Part shown: positions 37,595 through 46,258 of the stretch, in pieces
How the letters are laid out: each line of letters begins with the position of its first letter
How positions within the stretch are numbered: the stretch's first letter is position 1
Origin: Burkholderiales bacterium PBB3
GTDB taxonomy: Bacteria > Pseudomonadota > Gammaproteobacteria > Burkholderiales > Burkholderiaceae_C
DNA: 64,000 nt
Assembly: GCA_002256115.1 (NCBI GenBank)
Contig: NKIK01000017.1
Coordinates: 1 to 64,000, forward strand
Direction of reading: 5' to 3'
Made by a program: the position numbers and the translations under genes
The notes under the pieces: model-generated
Database searches by the model: none
The model's input: only the letters and a program-made list of their open reading frames with translations
Told to the model about the DNA's origin: nothing

Positions 37595-38935
37595 ATGAAC
37601 ACCGCCATCAAAACCCTGCGCATGGTGCTGCACCAGCCAGCGGGTGCGCCGCGCGAGATTGGCTACCTCTCGCAGTACGGCGACACCCTGCGTGTGTCGT
37701 TTGTGGACAGCTATATCAATGACCCGCAGCGCCCCACGCTGTCGCTGGCCTACCGCGGCCAGTCGGAGGCTGAAACCCGCCAGATTTTGAGCGCGATGCG
37801 CGATGCGCGCCTGGTAACCCAAACCGGGCGCTGGCCTGCCTACTTTTCCAACCTCTTGCCGGAAGGCCACAACCGCGAGCGCCTGGCGCGCCAGCGCGGC
37901 TGCAGTGTGGACGATGAGTTTGAGCTGCTGGCCGCCGCCGGCCACGACCTGATGGGCGCGCTGGAAGTGGCGCGCGTAGATGCCCAAGAGGGTATCCCCG
38001 AGCAAGTGCGCCACTGGCACACCGCCATGGGCCTGGACGTGCTGGAGCCCGGCTCTGTCGAAATGCCCGTAGACGATGGCAGCGCCCTGCCCGGCACCAC
38101 AGTGAAGTTCTCGGCCATTCAAGACGGGCGACAAGGCGGGCCGCGTTATACCGTGCGCCGCCAGGGCGAGGCCAGTAGCTTCATCTTGAAACTGCCCACC
38201 GCCAGCCACCCCGATTTGGTGGCGAATGAATACACCTGCTACCAGCTCTGCGAGGCCGTGGGCCTGCAGTGCGCGCAGGCTCGCATCATTGCGCGTGCCG
38301 ATGCCGACCTGCCCGAGCAAGTTACGTTTGCCGAGCCCTTCGACCAGATATTGGCCGTGCAGCGCTTTGACCGCGGCCCCCATGGCCAGCGCATCCACAT
38401 GGAAGAGTTTGCCCAGGCCCTGCAGTACGCGCCCAAGCACAAGTACGGCAAAGACCTGCTGGAGGACTACGCCCGCATGCTGGGCATCCTGAACCGCTAC
38501 TCGGCGCGGCCGGCGCAAGACGTGCAAGAGTTTGTGCACCGCTTCGTGGCCTTTGCGGTGCTGGGCAATACCGATGCGCACCTGAAGAACTGGGCCCTGC
38601 TCTACCCGGATGGCATCACGCCGCAGTTGGCACCGCTGTACGACGTGGTGTCGGTCTCCTCGTACTTTGCCGAATCACCCCTATCCGATTACGCGCTGAG
38701 CCTCAGCATGGATGCGCGCCTGCAGACCTTTGGCTGGCCCGAGCTGGCCCAGCTGCTGCAACGCGCCGGTGTGGCGCGCGTGGGCGCGCATGTGCGAAAG
38801 GCCCAGGCGCTGGTAGGCAAAATGCGGGAACGCTGGCCTGCGCTACTGGAAACGGCCCCCACTTCCCTAAAAACCACCGTGCTAGCCCGCCTGAATGGTG
38901 GCCTGGCGTTGACAAAATTGCTATCAAACCAATAG
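37595..38935 (+). CDS. HipA-like serine/threonine kinase toxin
   Basis: A 446-residue HipA-family kinase; characterised relatives phosphorylate aminoacyl-tRNA synthetases and cause growth arrest. Features include RWPAYFSNLLPEGHNRERLA, TTVKFSAIQDG, SFILKLPTASHPDLVANEY, ILAVQRFDRGPHGQRIHMEE, the catalytic VLGNTDAHLKNWALL and LAPLYDVVSVSS (metal-binding Asp). The kinase core therefore looks complete. The last codons (LLSNQ, stop) fall in TTGCTATCAAACCAATAGCTAC, which resembles the left part of the dispersed repeat (TTGCTATCAAAA). It may therefore have been extended by an element. Confidence 0.88.
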   Translation: MNTAIKTLRMVLHQPAGAPREIGYLSQYGDTLRVSFVDSYINDPQRPTLSLAYRGQSEAETRQILSAMRDARLVTQTGRWPAYFSNLLPEGHNRERLARQRGCSVDDEFELLAAAGHDLMGALEVARVDAQEGIPEQVRHWHTAMGLDVLEPGSVEMPVDDGSALPGTTVKFSAIQDGRQGGPRYTVRRQGEASSFILKLPTASHPDLVANEYTCYQLCEAVGLQCAQARIIARADADLPEQVTFAEPFDQILAVQRFDRGPHGQRIHMEEFAQALQYAPKHKYGKDLLEDYARMLGILNRYSARPAQDVQEFVHRFVAFAVLGNTDAHLKNWALLYPDGITPQLAPLYDVVSVSSYFAESPLSDYALSLSMDARLQTFGWPELAQLLQRAGVARVGAHVRKAQALVGKMRERWPALLETAPTSLKTTVLARLNGGLALTKLLSNQ

Positions 38936-38984
38936 CTACCAAGGCAATATTTACCTGGGCCTCAGCCCAAAAACACTCAAAATC

Positions 38985-39467
38985 ATGCAAGAAGACAGCA
39001 AAATCACCGAAGCCCGCCTGTGGCGCAACGACGGCTGGACCGCCCAGGTCATCAAAAACGAAGACGACGATGGCTGGGCCGTGGCCATGACCAAAGACGG
39101 CGAAGCCGAGCCCGCACTGGTCGGCCCCTGGACCATGGGGCGCGACAAAAAGAACCCCAAACCCTTGGACGTGAACGCTTTCAACACGCTGGTCAAAACC
39201 GCGTCCGAATTTGTACGCCGCAGTGAGCAGCAACGCCATGCCGAGTTGCACCAAAGTCTGGAAGTGACAGCGCGTATTGGCGGGCACGACACGCGCGTCA
39301 CGGTGTCGCTGGACATTACGCCGGATGAAGAAAACCCATCGGCCCAGCTATCGGCTACTGACGATGGTGGCGATCTTCTGGCTCAGGTGAAAGTAGCGCC
39401 GTCCTTCAAGCTCAACCGCGCCAGCGCAGTAGCTTGGGCTGAGGGCGGATTCGCGAAGCCGCGCTAG
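38985..39467 (+). CDS. Hypothetical protein (acidic, cytoplasmic)
   Basis: A 160-residue protein without membrane segments or a signal peptide, unrecognised. It reads MQEDSKITEARLWRNDGWTA, then a segment with acidic and Trp residues (KNEDDDGWAVAMTKDGEAEP), GPWTMGRDKKNPKPLDVNAF, and a C-terminal VAPSFKLNRASAVAWAEGG. Coding bias looks like the neighbours, so it is likely real. It lies 49 bases after hipA in the same direction, close enough to be cotranscribed, but nothing else ties it to that pair. Confidence 0.65.
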   Translation: MQEDSKITEARLWRNDGWTAQVIKNEDDDGWAVAMTKDGEAEPALVGPWTMGRDKKNPKPLDVNAFNTLVKTASEFVRRSEQQRHAELHQSLEVTARIGGHDTRVTVSLDITPDEENPSAQLSATDDGGDLLAQVKVAPSFKLNRASAVAWAEGGFAKPR

Positions 39468-39474
39468 GTGCCTA

Positions 39475-39583
39475 GTGCCCAGAAGCCTGGGCGGCAAAGC
39501 GTTCTACTCCGTGTCCTCCGCCCGCTTCGCGAGCTCCCCCTTTTACCTGCGCAGAACGCTTTGCCGCCCAAGCTTCTGGACAC
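39475..39583. repeat. Large inverted repeat (31-base arms) between converging genes
   Basis: Left arm 39475-39505 (includes CTGGGCGGCAAAGCGTTCT) and right arm 39553-39583 (includes AGAACGCTTTGCCGCCCA), two mismatches, 47-base loop. In minus-strand RNA both mismatches become G-U pairs; in plus-strand RNA they are C-A mismatches. It lies just after the 3' end of the minus-strand ABC transporter operon and after the plus-strand hypothetical gene. It could end transcription or protect the operon mRNA. Confidence 0.75.
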
Positions 39584-39596
39584 CCCAACGCTTTTT

Positions 39597-40385
39597 CTAC
39601 AGCCCTAGTTCTTTCAAAATCGCCTCGCGCAAATCCTGCGCCTGCGGGCTAGACAGCTTGCGTGGGTGCGGCATATCGACCTTGAAGCTGGCCTGAATGG
39701 TGGTTGGTCGGGGAGACAACACCAGCACGCGATCAGCCATGTAGATGGCCTCCTCCACATCGTGCGTGATCAGCAACACGGTGTGGCGCTCTTCTTCCAG
39801 AATGCGCAGCAGCTCGGTGCGCATCTTCATGTTCATCAGCGCGTCCAGCGCGGAGAACGGCTCGTCCATGTACAGGATTTCAGGCTTGACGACAAAGGCG
39901 CGTGCCAGCTCGGCGCGCTTGAGCATGCCGCCGGATAGCTCATGCGGGTAGCTGCTCTCAAAGCCTTTGAGGCCCACCATCTCGGCATAGTGGTCGGCCA
40001 GCGCGGCCCGCTCGCTGTGCTCTGCACCATGGTCATCGTCGTTCAGGCCAAACATCAGGTTTTGCTGCACGGTGAGCCACGGAAACACCGAGCCATGCTG
40101 CGAAATCACGATCCCCTTGGGGCTCGGCCCTTTCAGTTCTGCGCCGTCCACCTTCACAGTGCCCGCATCCGCGCGGTCAAAGCCCGCAATGATGTTCATC
40201 AGTGTCGATTTGCCGCAGCCCGAGGGGCCTACGATGGCTACAAATTCACCATCGACCACCGTAAAACTGAGGCCCCCAATCACCGGCAGCGTGCCCTTGG
40301 CGGACACAAAACTTTTACGGATTGCGTCTACTTCAATTTTGTTTTTAGTGGTGGATGCGGTGGTGGTTGTGCTTTTATCGGACAT
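39597..40385 (-). CDS. ABC transporter ATP-binding protein (nitrate/sulfonate type)
   Basis: ATPase of an importer in the NrtD/SsuB/TauB group. The 262-residue protein has Walker A GPSGCGKSTLMNII, the Q-loop ISQHGSVFPWLTV, the signature ELSGGMLKRAELARAF, Walker B ILYMDEPFSALDALM and switch His ITHDVEEAIYMADRV. The N-terminus is Ser/Thr-rich. It overlaps the permease stop by 11 bases and is the last gene of a five-gene minus-strand operon. Confidence 0.93.
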   Translation of the reverse strand: MSDKSTTTTASTTKNKIEVDAIRKSFVSAKGTLPVIGGLSFTVVDGEFVAIVGPSGCGKSTLMNIIAGFDRADAGTVKVDGAELKGPSPKGIVISQHGSVFPWLTVQQNLMFGLNDDDHGAEHSERAALADHYAEMVGLKGFESSYPHELSGGMLKRAELARAFVVKPEILYMDEPFSALDALMNMKMRTELLRILEEERHTVLLITHDVEEAIYMADRVLVLSPRPTTIQASFKVDMPHPRKLSSPQAQDLREAILKELGL

Positions 40386-41208
40386 AGCGCCATTTCACAG
40401 TCTTCAGTCGTTCCAGCAGGCGGGTGATGCCATCCAGCAGCAGGCCAATCACGCCAATGATGATCATGCTGGCAATGACGAGGTCGTAGCGGTTGCCTGC
40501 ATTGCGCGAATCCATGATCAGATAACCCAGGCCCGAGCGCAGCGCGATCATCTCTGCGGCCACTACCACCAGCCAAGCCACACCAATGCCGATGCGCATG
40601 CCCACAATGATTTCGGGCAACACGGCCGGAATCACCACCCGACGAAACAGCACAAAGCGTGAAACCCCAAAGTTGGCTGCAGCGCGCAGGTAGCGGCGTT
40701 CAATGGTGTGCACACCCGATGTAGTTTGCACAATCATCGGGAAAACAGACGAAATGAAAATCAGGAAGATGGGCGACACATCGCCCACCCCAAACCACAG
40801 AATGGCCAAGGGAATCCAGGCGATGGGCGATATCGGCCGCAGCATCTGGAAGATAGGGTTGAAGGTGCGGTAGGCCCCACCCACCCAGCCCATCCACAAG
40901 CCCAGCGGAATGGCCACCAGCATGGCCAGCCCAAAGCCCACCCCCACGCGAAACAGCGATGCGCCTATGTGCTCCCACAGCGTGCCGTCTTCGGCCAGCT
41001 CCAGCGTGCCAGTTACCACCTGCCAGGGCGTGGGGAAGATGGGGCTTTCGCTCTGCACCACCATCCACCACCACACCGCGATGATGACCGCTATGACAGC
41101 CAGCGGTGGCAGTACTTTTTTCAGCTTGTCGCTGATCGCGTTGACGCTCACGGGCAATATCACGGTGTGCTCTTGTTCAAGTTTTTTGGCCAATGGCGCA
41201 GACGCCAT
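40375..41208 (-). CDS. ABC transporter permease (nitrate/sulfonate type)
   Basis: A 277-residue inner-membrane permease with about six hydrophobic segments, starting near VLPPLAVIAVIIAVWWWMVV. It has the EAA-loop-like stretch with RYLRAAANFGVSRFVLFRRV and VIPAVLPEIIVGMRIGIGVA, which contacts the ATPase. Its start lies within the cupredoxin-like gene (49-base overlap), pointing to translational coupling. The transported compound is unknown; see the binding protein at 42277. Confidence 0.92.
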   Translation of the reverse strand: MASAPLAKKLEQEHTVILPVSVNAISDKLKKVLPPLAVIAVIIAVWWWMVVQSESPIFPTPWQVVTGTLELAEDGTLWEHIGASLFRVGVGFGLAMLVAIPLGLWMGWVGGAYRTFNPIFQMLRPISPIAWIPLAILWFGVGDVSPIFLIFISSVFPMIVQTTSGVHTIERRYLRAAANFGVSRFVLFRRVVIPAVLPEIIVGMRIGIGVAWLVVVAAEMIALRSGLGYLIMDSRNAGNRYDLVIASMIIIGVIGLLLDGITRLLERLKTVKWRYVR

Positions 41209-41651
41209 TGCAGGGTGTCCCAGCCCACTGCGGGGCTGGGGTCTACGATCACGCTCATCTGTCCGCTAGCGTGTGCGGTGCAGGCAAAACTGTAGGTCGA
41301 TGCTTTTTCAAATGGCAGCCGAAAGCTCTGGCCCGGCATGATCAGCACAGGGCCAAACACTTGCGGCACGTCATCCAGGTTCTTTAGCAACAGGGTGTCG
41401 TTCAGCCCCATCGTGAGGCGGATGGTGTCAGGCAGTATCTCCACCTTGTCACCCGCCATGCGGCGCGCATAGGTGCCGTTCGGTATCTCAAACAATTCAT
41501 CGCGGGAATCCGGATCCAGCGGCGCAAAGGCCGCCCAAGCCACAGCCCCCAGCAAGCCCATCAGCAGCGTGGTGCCACTGACAAGCCATCGCACCCGACG
41601 CTGGCCCGTCATAAAGCCCAAGGTGCCCGCAGGAACGCGAAACTCTGTCAC
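41160..41651 (-). CDS. Membrane-anchored cupredoxin-like protein
   Basis: A 163-residue protein with one membrane anchor (about 22-44, LVSGTTLLMGLLGAVAWAAF) and a periplasmic domain. Near the C-terminus is ACTAHASGQM, which has the Cys-x2-His-x4-Met spacing of type 1 copper sites (C124, H127, M132). The position where most cupredoxins have the first His ligand (after Asp-Asp-Val-Pro) carries Gln97, so the copper site may be altered. Four bases overlap with the SCO gene upstream and 49 with the permease downstream. It probably handles copper in the periplasm next to SCO; the exact role is unknown. Confidence 0.72.
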   Translation of the reverse strand: MTEFRVPAGTLGFMTGQRRVRWLVSGTTLLMGLLGAVAWAAFAPLDPDSRDELFEIPNGTYARRMAGDKVEILPDTIRLTMGLNDTLLLKNLDDVPQVFGPVLIMPGQSFRLPFEKASTYSFACTAHASGQMSVIVDPSPAVGWDTLQWRLRHWPKNLNKSTP

Positions 41652-42277
41652 TGCGCAGCCAGCAATCGCAGGTCGTGCACGAAGTCTTTGGCGCCATGAC
41701 CATAGGGCATCATCGCGCGCAACCGCCCTACCCTGTCAATGAAAAAAACTGAGGTGGAATGGTTCATGCCATAGCCGCCCGTGGGCGACTCCAGCTTGGC
41801 GGCTACTACGCCATAGCGCTTGCGCATGGCCTCAAGCACTTGTGGCTTGGCCGTGCCCCCCACAAAGCTGGTGTCAAACGCCGCCAGGTATTTCTTGATG
41901 CGACCCACGTCGTCGCGCTCGGGGTCTACGGTCACGTACACCACCTGCACGGCATCGGCTTCTTTGCCCAATGCTTTGCGCGCCTCGGCCAGCGTGGCCA
42001 GCGTGGTGGGGCACACCTCGGGGCAGTGGGTAAACCCGAACAGCAACAGCACCAGTTTGCCGCGGTAGTCGGCCAGTTTCAGATCCGTGCCATTCGAGCC
42101 GTGCAATGCAAATTCAGGCGCAGCAGCGGGCGGTTCAAAAACACCAGCCTTGAGCTTCAGTGGTGTGGGTGCAGCCCAAGCGGGCGCACCCAGGTGCAAC
42201 AAAATGCAAACCATCAGTGCACCCAGACGCAAGAAGGACGCAGACATTCTCTTGGTCAAGTAATCCATCACAGCCAT
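41648..42277 (-). CDS. SCO1/SenC-family copper chaperone-like protein
   Basis: A 209-residue exported thioredoxin-fold protein of the SCO family, which delivers copper to cupredoxin sites such as cytochrome oxidase CuA. A signal or anchor segment (FLRLGALMVCILLHLGAPAW) precedes GFTHCPEVCPTTL, with the CxxxC copper-binding pair (C85, C89), and GYGMNHSTSVFFID with His173. All three ligands are present. ATG 42277 shares one base with the binding-protein stop; a GTG three bases upstream is also possible. No oxidase genes are near; the partners are an ABC importer and a cupredoxin-like protein. Confidence 0.9.
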   Translation of the reverse strand: MAVMDYLTKRMSASFLRLGALMVCILLHLGAPAWAAPTPLKLKAGVFEPPAAAPEFALHGSNGTDLKLADYRGKLVLLLFGFTHCPEVCPTTLATLAEARKALGKEADAVQVVYVTVDPERDDVGRIKKYLAAFDTSFVGGTAKPQVLEAMRKRYGVVAAKLESPTGGYGMNHSTSVFFIDRVGRLRAMMPYGHGAKDFVHDLRLLAAQ

Positions 42278-43320
42278 CACAGCGTAATGGCGGCCGCGCG
42301 ACTCGCCTTGGTAAAGCTCTCGTCCATGTATTTTTCATACGGCACCGGGGCCTTCAATGTGCCCGCTTCTACGGAGAGTTGCATCAACTCCTCAAACTCG
42401 GTGCGGATCATGCGCAGGTCGCCATAGGTCACGCGGTCGGTGGGGTTCTCCATCACAAACTTGATGATGTTGGGGTCCTGATTAAAGAACTTGCGACCCG
42501 CCGCGATGGTGACGGCCTTGTTGCGATTGTCCTGCTTTTGGTCCAGCCACTGGCCCGCACCCATCACATGGTTCACCAGGTCTTGCACCAGCGGGCGGTT
42601 GTCCCGGATCAGCTCTTCGCGCACCGTCAGCACGCAGCAAATGTAGTTGCGCCATTCGTCGCGCGTCATGCGCAGGGCCCGCGCGTAACCTGCGCGTTGG
42701 GCCGCTGCGCCAAAGGGCTCGCCGGTGCAGTAGGCGTCCACTGCTTTGGCATACAGCGCCGCAGGCATATCGGGCGGCGGCATTTCCACAATCTGAATGT
42801 CTTTGGGTGTCATGCCCTCTTTGGCCAGCATCTTGCGCAGGAACAAAAAGTCCACCGCAAACCGGCTAGGGATGGCGATGCGCTTGCCGGTCAAATCCTT
42901 GAAGCGCTGAAAGCTGGAATCGGTGCGCACCATGATGACGGCACCCGACCGATGGCCCAGCGACACGATCTTGACCGGGATCTTTTTATCCGCCAAATCC
43001 ATCACCAGCGGCGCCAGCATATAGGCCGCCTGGATGCGCCCGGTCATCAGTGATTCTTTGATCTCGGGCCAGCCGTTGTACTTGCTGTACTCGTATTCAA
43101 ACTTGGGGCCGCCGCTTTTGTCGGCACTGTTTGCGGTGGCCCTGGCCACACAGGCCACAGGCAATGTCAGGTTGCAGGTGACCGGCAGGCCGCCCACCAG
43201 CAAGGGGTCGGGCTTGGCCCACGCCGATGGAGCCACGGACTGCAACGCCACCCCCGCCGCCACGCCCAATAGCTGCCTGCGGTCCAGGCCGGGAGTATTC
43301 GCAATGGCGTTGGGGTTCAT
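42277..43320 (-). CDS. NrtA/SsuA-type ABC substrate-binding protein
   Basis: A 347-residue periplasmic binding protein with a twin-arginine-like signal (LDRRQLLGVAAGVALQSVAP, cleavage near APSAWA). LLVGGLPVTCNLTLPVACVA and GWPEIKESLMTGRIQAAYML correspond to the regions where nitrate/bicarbonate-binding proteins hold the ligand. Extra cysteines (C in the first strand, NYICCVLT, DAYCTGEP) are noteworthy, though whether they bind metal cannot be told. ATG 43320 was chosen over an ATG/GTG at 43341. It is the first gene of the importer-SCO-cupredoxin operon. The substrate is unknown; nitrate is not supported because no nitrate genes are near. Confidence 0.85.
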   Translation of the reverse strand: MNPNAIANTPGLDRRQLLGVAAGVALQSVAPSAWAKPDPLLVGGLPVTCNLTLPVACVARATANSADKSGGPKFEYEYSKYNGWPEIKESLMTGRIQAAYMLAPLVMDLADKKIPVKIVSLGHRSGAVIMVRTDSSFQRFKDLTGKRIAIPSRFAVDFLFLRKMLAKEGMTPKDIQIVEMPPPDMPAALYAKAVDAYCTGEPFGAAAQRAGYARALRMTRDEWRNYICCVLTVREELIRDNRPLVQDLVNHVMGAGQWLDQKQDNRNKAVTIAAGRKFFNQDPNIIKFVMENPTDRVTYGDLRMIRTEFEELMQLSVEAGTLKAPVPYEKYMDESFTKASRAAAITL

Positions 43321-43369
43321 AGTGGGGGCTCCGGTGATCACAGCCCCGCATTTTCCCCCAGAACGTTAG

Positions 43370-46186
43370 CTATAGGGTTACCACGGAGGAACTGGGTACG
43401 CCCGTAGACGGATCGCTAAATATGTTTTTATAGGCCCGCGCAAACGCCACTACTTCATTCGCCGGCATAGGCCGCGCAATTGCAAAACCCTGGGCGCATT
43501 CGCAGCCCAACGCAACCAGCCGTTGGCCCTGCGCTACGGTCTCTACACCCTCCGCCACCAGGGCGCGATCAAAGGCTTTGGCCAGCGCCACAATAGCGCC
43601 GACCAGGGTCATGTCTTCCCGGTCGTCCATGATGCCTTGCACAAAGCTTTGGTCGATCTTGATGGTCTCCGCAGGCAATGCCTTCAGGTACGACAAGGAC
43701 GAGAAGCCGGTACCAAAATCATCCAGCGCAAAGCGCACGCCCAAAGCCTGCGACTCCTGCATCACCTGGCGCATGTGCTGCATATCGGCCAGCGCTGCGG
43801 ATTCCAGAATCTCCAGCTCCAGTTGGCTGGGCAAAATCATCGGGAATTCCAGCAAGATGCTGCGCAGGCGCGACACAAAATCGCTGCGATGGAAATGCCG
43901 CGCCGCAATGTTGACGCTCACCGTCCAACGGTGGCCGTGCGCTGCCCAGCGCTTCATCTGGCCCAGGGCCTCGCGCAGCACCCATTCGCCCACTTCAGCA
44001 CTCAGCTCACTGTGTTCGATCACCGGCAAGAAGTGGCTGGGGTCCAGCAGGCCTTGCTCAGGGTGTTGCCAACGCAGCAGCGCTTCCATGCCAAACACGG
44101 CGCCCGTAACCAAGTGCACTTTGGGTTGGTAGTACAGCACCAGTTCCGAATGCTTCAGGGCCAGGGCGATGCGCGCATGGCGGCTGAAATTGGTTTGTAC
44201 TTCCTGGTCGTGCCGCGCATCAAACAGGTGCAGGCAATTGCGCCCGGTGTGCTTGGCCTGGCACATGGCCTGGTCGGCATGACGCAACAGGGTGTCCGGG
44301 TTGGCATCGTCTTGCGGGAAGATAGCCACGCCCACACTGGCGGTGGTCAACAGCACGCGGTCGTCCAGCCGATAGGGCTCGGCCAACCGGGCCAGCACCT
44401 GGCCGACGCGTTCGCGAATGGCCGCGACATCGGCCAAGCCACTGAGCAACAAGGCAAACTCATCACCCCCCAAACGCGCAACGGCATCTGCTGGCCCGGC
44501 CAGCGTGAGCAGGCGTGCCGCCACTTCCTTCAGCAACCGATCCCCGGTCCACAAACCATAGCGCTCGTTGATGGCCTGAAAGTGATCCAGATCCAGCAAA
44601 CACACGGCCAGGGGTCGCATCTCCTGGCGCGCCAGCATGAGCGCATGGCTCAGTCGCTCGGCCAGCGCAGCCCGGTTGCCCAAGCCAGTCAGGGGGTCAT
44701 GGCGGGTTTGCCAGGAAATTTGCTGCTGCAGCTCGCGGGTTTCTGTCACATCCCGAAAAACTAGCACCGTGCCCATCGCCACGCCACTGGGTTTGCGAAT
44801 GGGCGATGCGGTGTACTCAATGGCATAGCGCTCACCCGAGCGGTGTAATAGCACCTGCTGGCGGGCAAACACGGGGCCATCCGTGGCAATGGCCTGCACC
44901 AACTCGTTTTGCGCCACCCCGGTAGGGTCTAAGCGGAACACCTGCGCCAGCGGCTTGCCCTTGGCCTGCAGCAGCGTGAAGCCGGTTAAAAAATGCGCCG
45001 CTTCATTGATGGTTTGAATATTGCCGCGTGTATCGGTGGTGATCACCCCATCGCCAATGGAGGAGAGCGTCACCTCGGCCCGCTCTTTTTCCTCGCGCAA
45101 AGCCTTTTGCGCCAGCTTTCGGTCGGTGATGTCGACCAGCGTGCCAATCGTGCCTGCGGGGGTGCCATCGGTATGCGTAAAGGGCGCTGCAAAGTACACC
45201 ATTTCCCGCAGTTGGTTGTTGGCATTTTTGACCAGCACTTCATTGTCCAAGCGCACGACGGCGCGGCGTTCCTGGCCCTGGTAGGCACGGTCCAGCTCGG
45301 CAAATTCGCCCGTCATGCGAGCCCCAATCACCCGCGATGCGGGCTTGCCAAACAACTGCTCCCAGGCCGCATTCACACTCAAACACGCACCCTGGCTGCT
45401 GCGCACAAAGACGGGCAATGGCAGGGCGTTGTTCAGCTGGCGCGTAAAGTGCAATTGCGCTTCTTGCTGCTGCTGGTTGGTTTGCAAAGTGGTCACCAGG
45501 CTCTGAATCTGGGCGGCCATGGTGTTGAAGGTTTTTGCCACGGCGCGCGCCTCTAGCGTGCCAGTCTCGGCCATGCGCGTGCTCAGCTCGCCGCTGCTGA
45601 AATGCCCCGTGGCTTGGGACAAACGGCTCAACATTCGGGCGTTGGCCCGCAGCAGCAAAGTCAATAGCGCAAAAATGGTAAAAATATTCAAAAACGAAAT
45701 GCGCAATTGGGTGGCGATGGTGCCCCACACGCGGCTGGCTTCCACATTCGGGTTCAGGGCAATATCCAGCGTGGCCGTTGCGCCGCCGGGGTAAGTAATC
45801 ACCACCGTCTTTTGCAAACGCACCATAGAGACCATGGCCTCGAACCAGGCTGGAACAGGGGCCACCGGCACGCTGCTGGCAACTTGCACCGTGTCTTGCG
45901 CGCCCTGCCAGCGCAGGGACTCAATAGAAGGGTTGAAGGACAGCTCATGCTCTAGCAGGCGGCGCACATCCGCGCTGCGTGGGCCTGCGGCAGCCAGTTG
46001 GGGCACCACGTAGTGCTCCAGGTGCTTCAGCCCCACCGACATGCGCCCCTGGGCTTCACTCACTTCTGCTTTCACCAAGAAGTGGTAGCGCACCAGCGTC
46101 ACCGCGACCACGATCAAGATGATCGGAAAAAACAGCCGTGGGTAGGTGCCCCGGAACAACCAGGTTTTGAAAGCAGCGATTCGCAT
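43370..46186 (-). CDS. Membrane-bound PAS-GGDEF-EAL cyclic di-GMP protein
   Basis: A 938-residue cyclic di-GMP signalling protein. Two membrane segments (FFPIILIVVAVTLVRYHFLV near residues 18-38 and FLNIFTIFALLTLLLRAN near 165-182) flank a periplasmic sensing region. Then come a HAMP region, two PAS domains (about 255-370 and 375-490), a GGDEF domain with intact RLGGDEFALLL, and an EAL domain with GMEALLRWQHP, LEILESAALAD, FALDDFGTGFSSLSYL, TIKIDQSFV and VAEGVET. Both catalytic motifs appear intact, so synthesis and degradation are both possible. ATG 46186 was preferred over a start at 46240. Confidence 0.92.
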   Translation of the reverse strand: MRIAAFKTWLFRGTYPRLFFPIILIVVAVTLVRYHFLVKAEVSEAQGRMSVGLKHLEHYVVPQLAAAGPRSADVRRLLEHELSFNPSIESLRWQGAQDTVQVASSVPVAPVPAWFEAMVSMVRLQKTVVITYPGGATATLDIALNPNVEASRVWGTIATQLRISFLNIFTIFALLTLLLRANARMLSRLSQATGHFSSGELSTRMAETGTLEARAVAKTFNTMAAQIQSLVTTLQTNQQQQEAQLHFTRQLNNALPLPVFVRSSQGACLSVNAAWEQLFGKPASRVIGARMTGEFAELDRAYQGQERRAVVRLDNEVLVKNANNQLREMVYFAAPFTHTDGTPAGTIGTLVDITDRKLAQKALREEKERAEVTLSSIGDGVITTDTRGNIQTINEAAHFLTGFTLLQAKGKPLAQVFRLDPTGVAQNELVQAIATDGPVFARQQVLLHRSGERYAIEYTASPIRKPSGVAMGTVLVFRDVTETRELQQQISWQTRHDPLTGLGNRAALAERLSHALMLARQEMRPLAVCLLDLDHFQAINERYGLWTGDRLLKEVAARLLTLAGPADAVARLGGDEFALLLSGLADVAAIRERVGQVLARLAEPYRLDDRVLLTTASVGVAIFPQDDANPDTLLRHADQAMCQAKHTGRNCLHLFDARHDQEVQTNFSRHARIALALKHSELVLYYQPKVHLVTGAVFGMEALLRWQHPEQGLLDPSHFLPVIEHSELSAEVGEWVLREALGQMKRWAAHGHRWTVSVNIAARHFHRSDFVSRLRSILLEFPMILPSQLELEILESAALADMQHMRQVMQESQALGVRFALDDFGTGFSSLSYLKALPAETIKIDQSFVQGIMDDREDMTLVGAIVALAKAFDRALVAEGVETVAQGQRLVALGCECAQGFAIARPMPANEVVAFARAYKNIFSDPSTGVPSSSVVTL

Positions 46187-46258
46187 AATGAGGGTGAGGC
46201 CAACAGACCGCCGAGTGTAGCGGTCAGTGCACACGCTCAATGCCGTGCGCGGATCACA

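Noticed and set aside
37241..38581. A 446-codon open frame on the minus strand opposite the HipBA pair
   Set aside because: Antisense shadow: it covers recognisable HipA motifs on the plus strand and has no family features itself.
42277..43320. Assignment of the binding protein as nitrate-specific (nrtA)
   Set aside because: Family resemblance is to the broad NrtA/SsuA/TauA group, and no nitrate or sulfonate genes adjoin; the copper-linked neighbours argue against a simple nitrate role.
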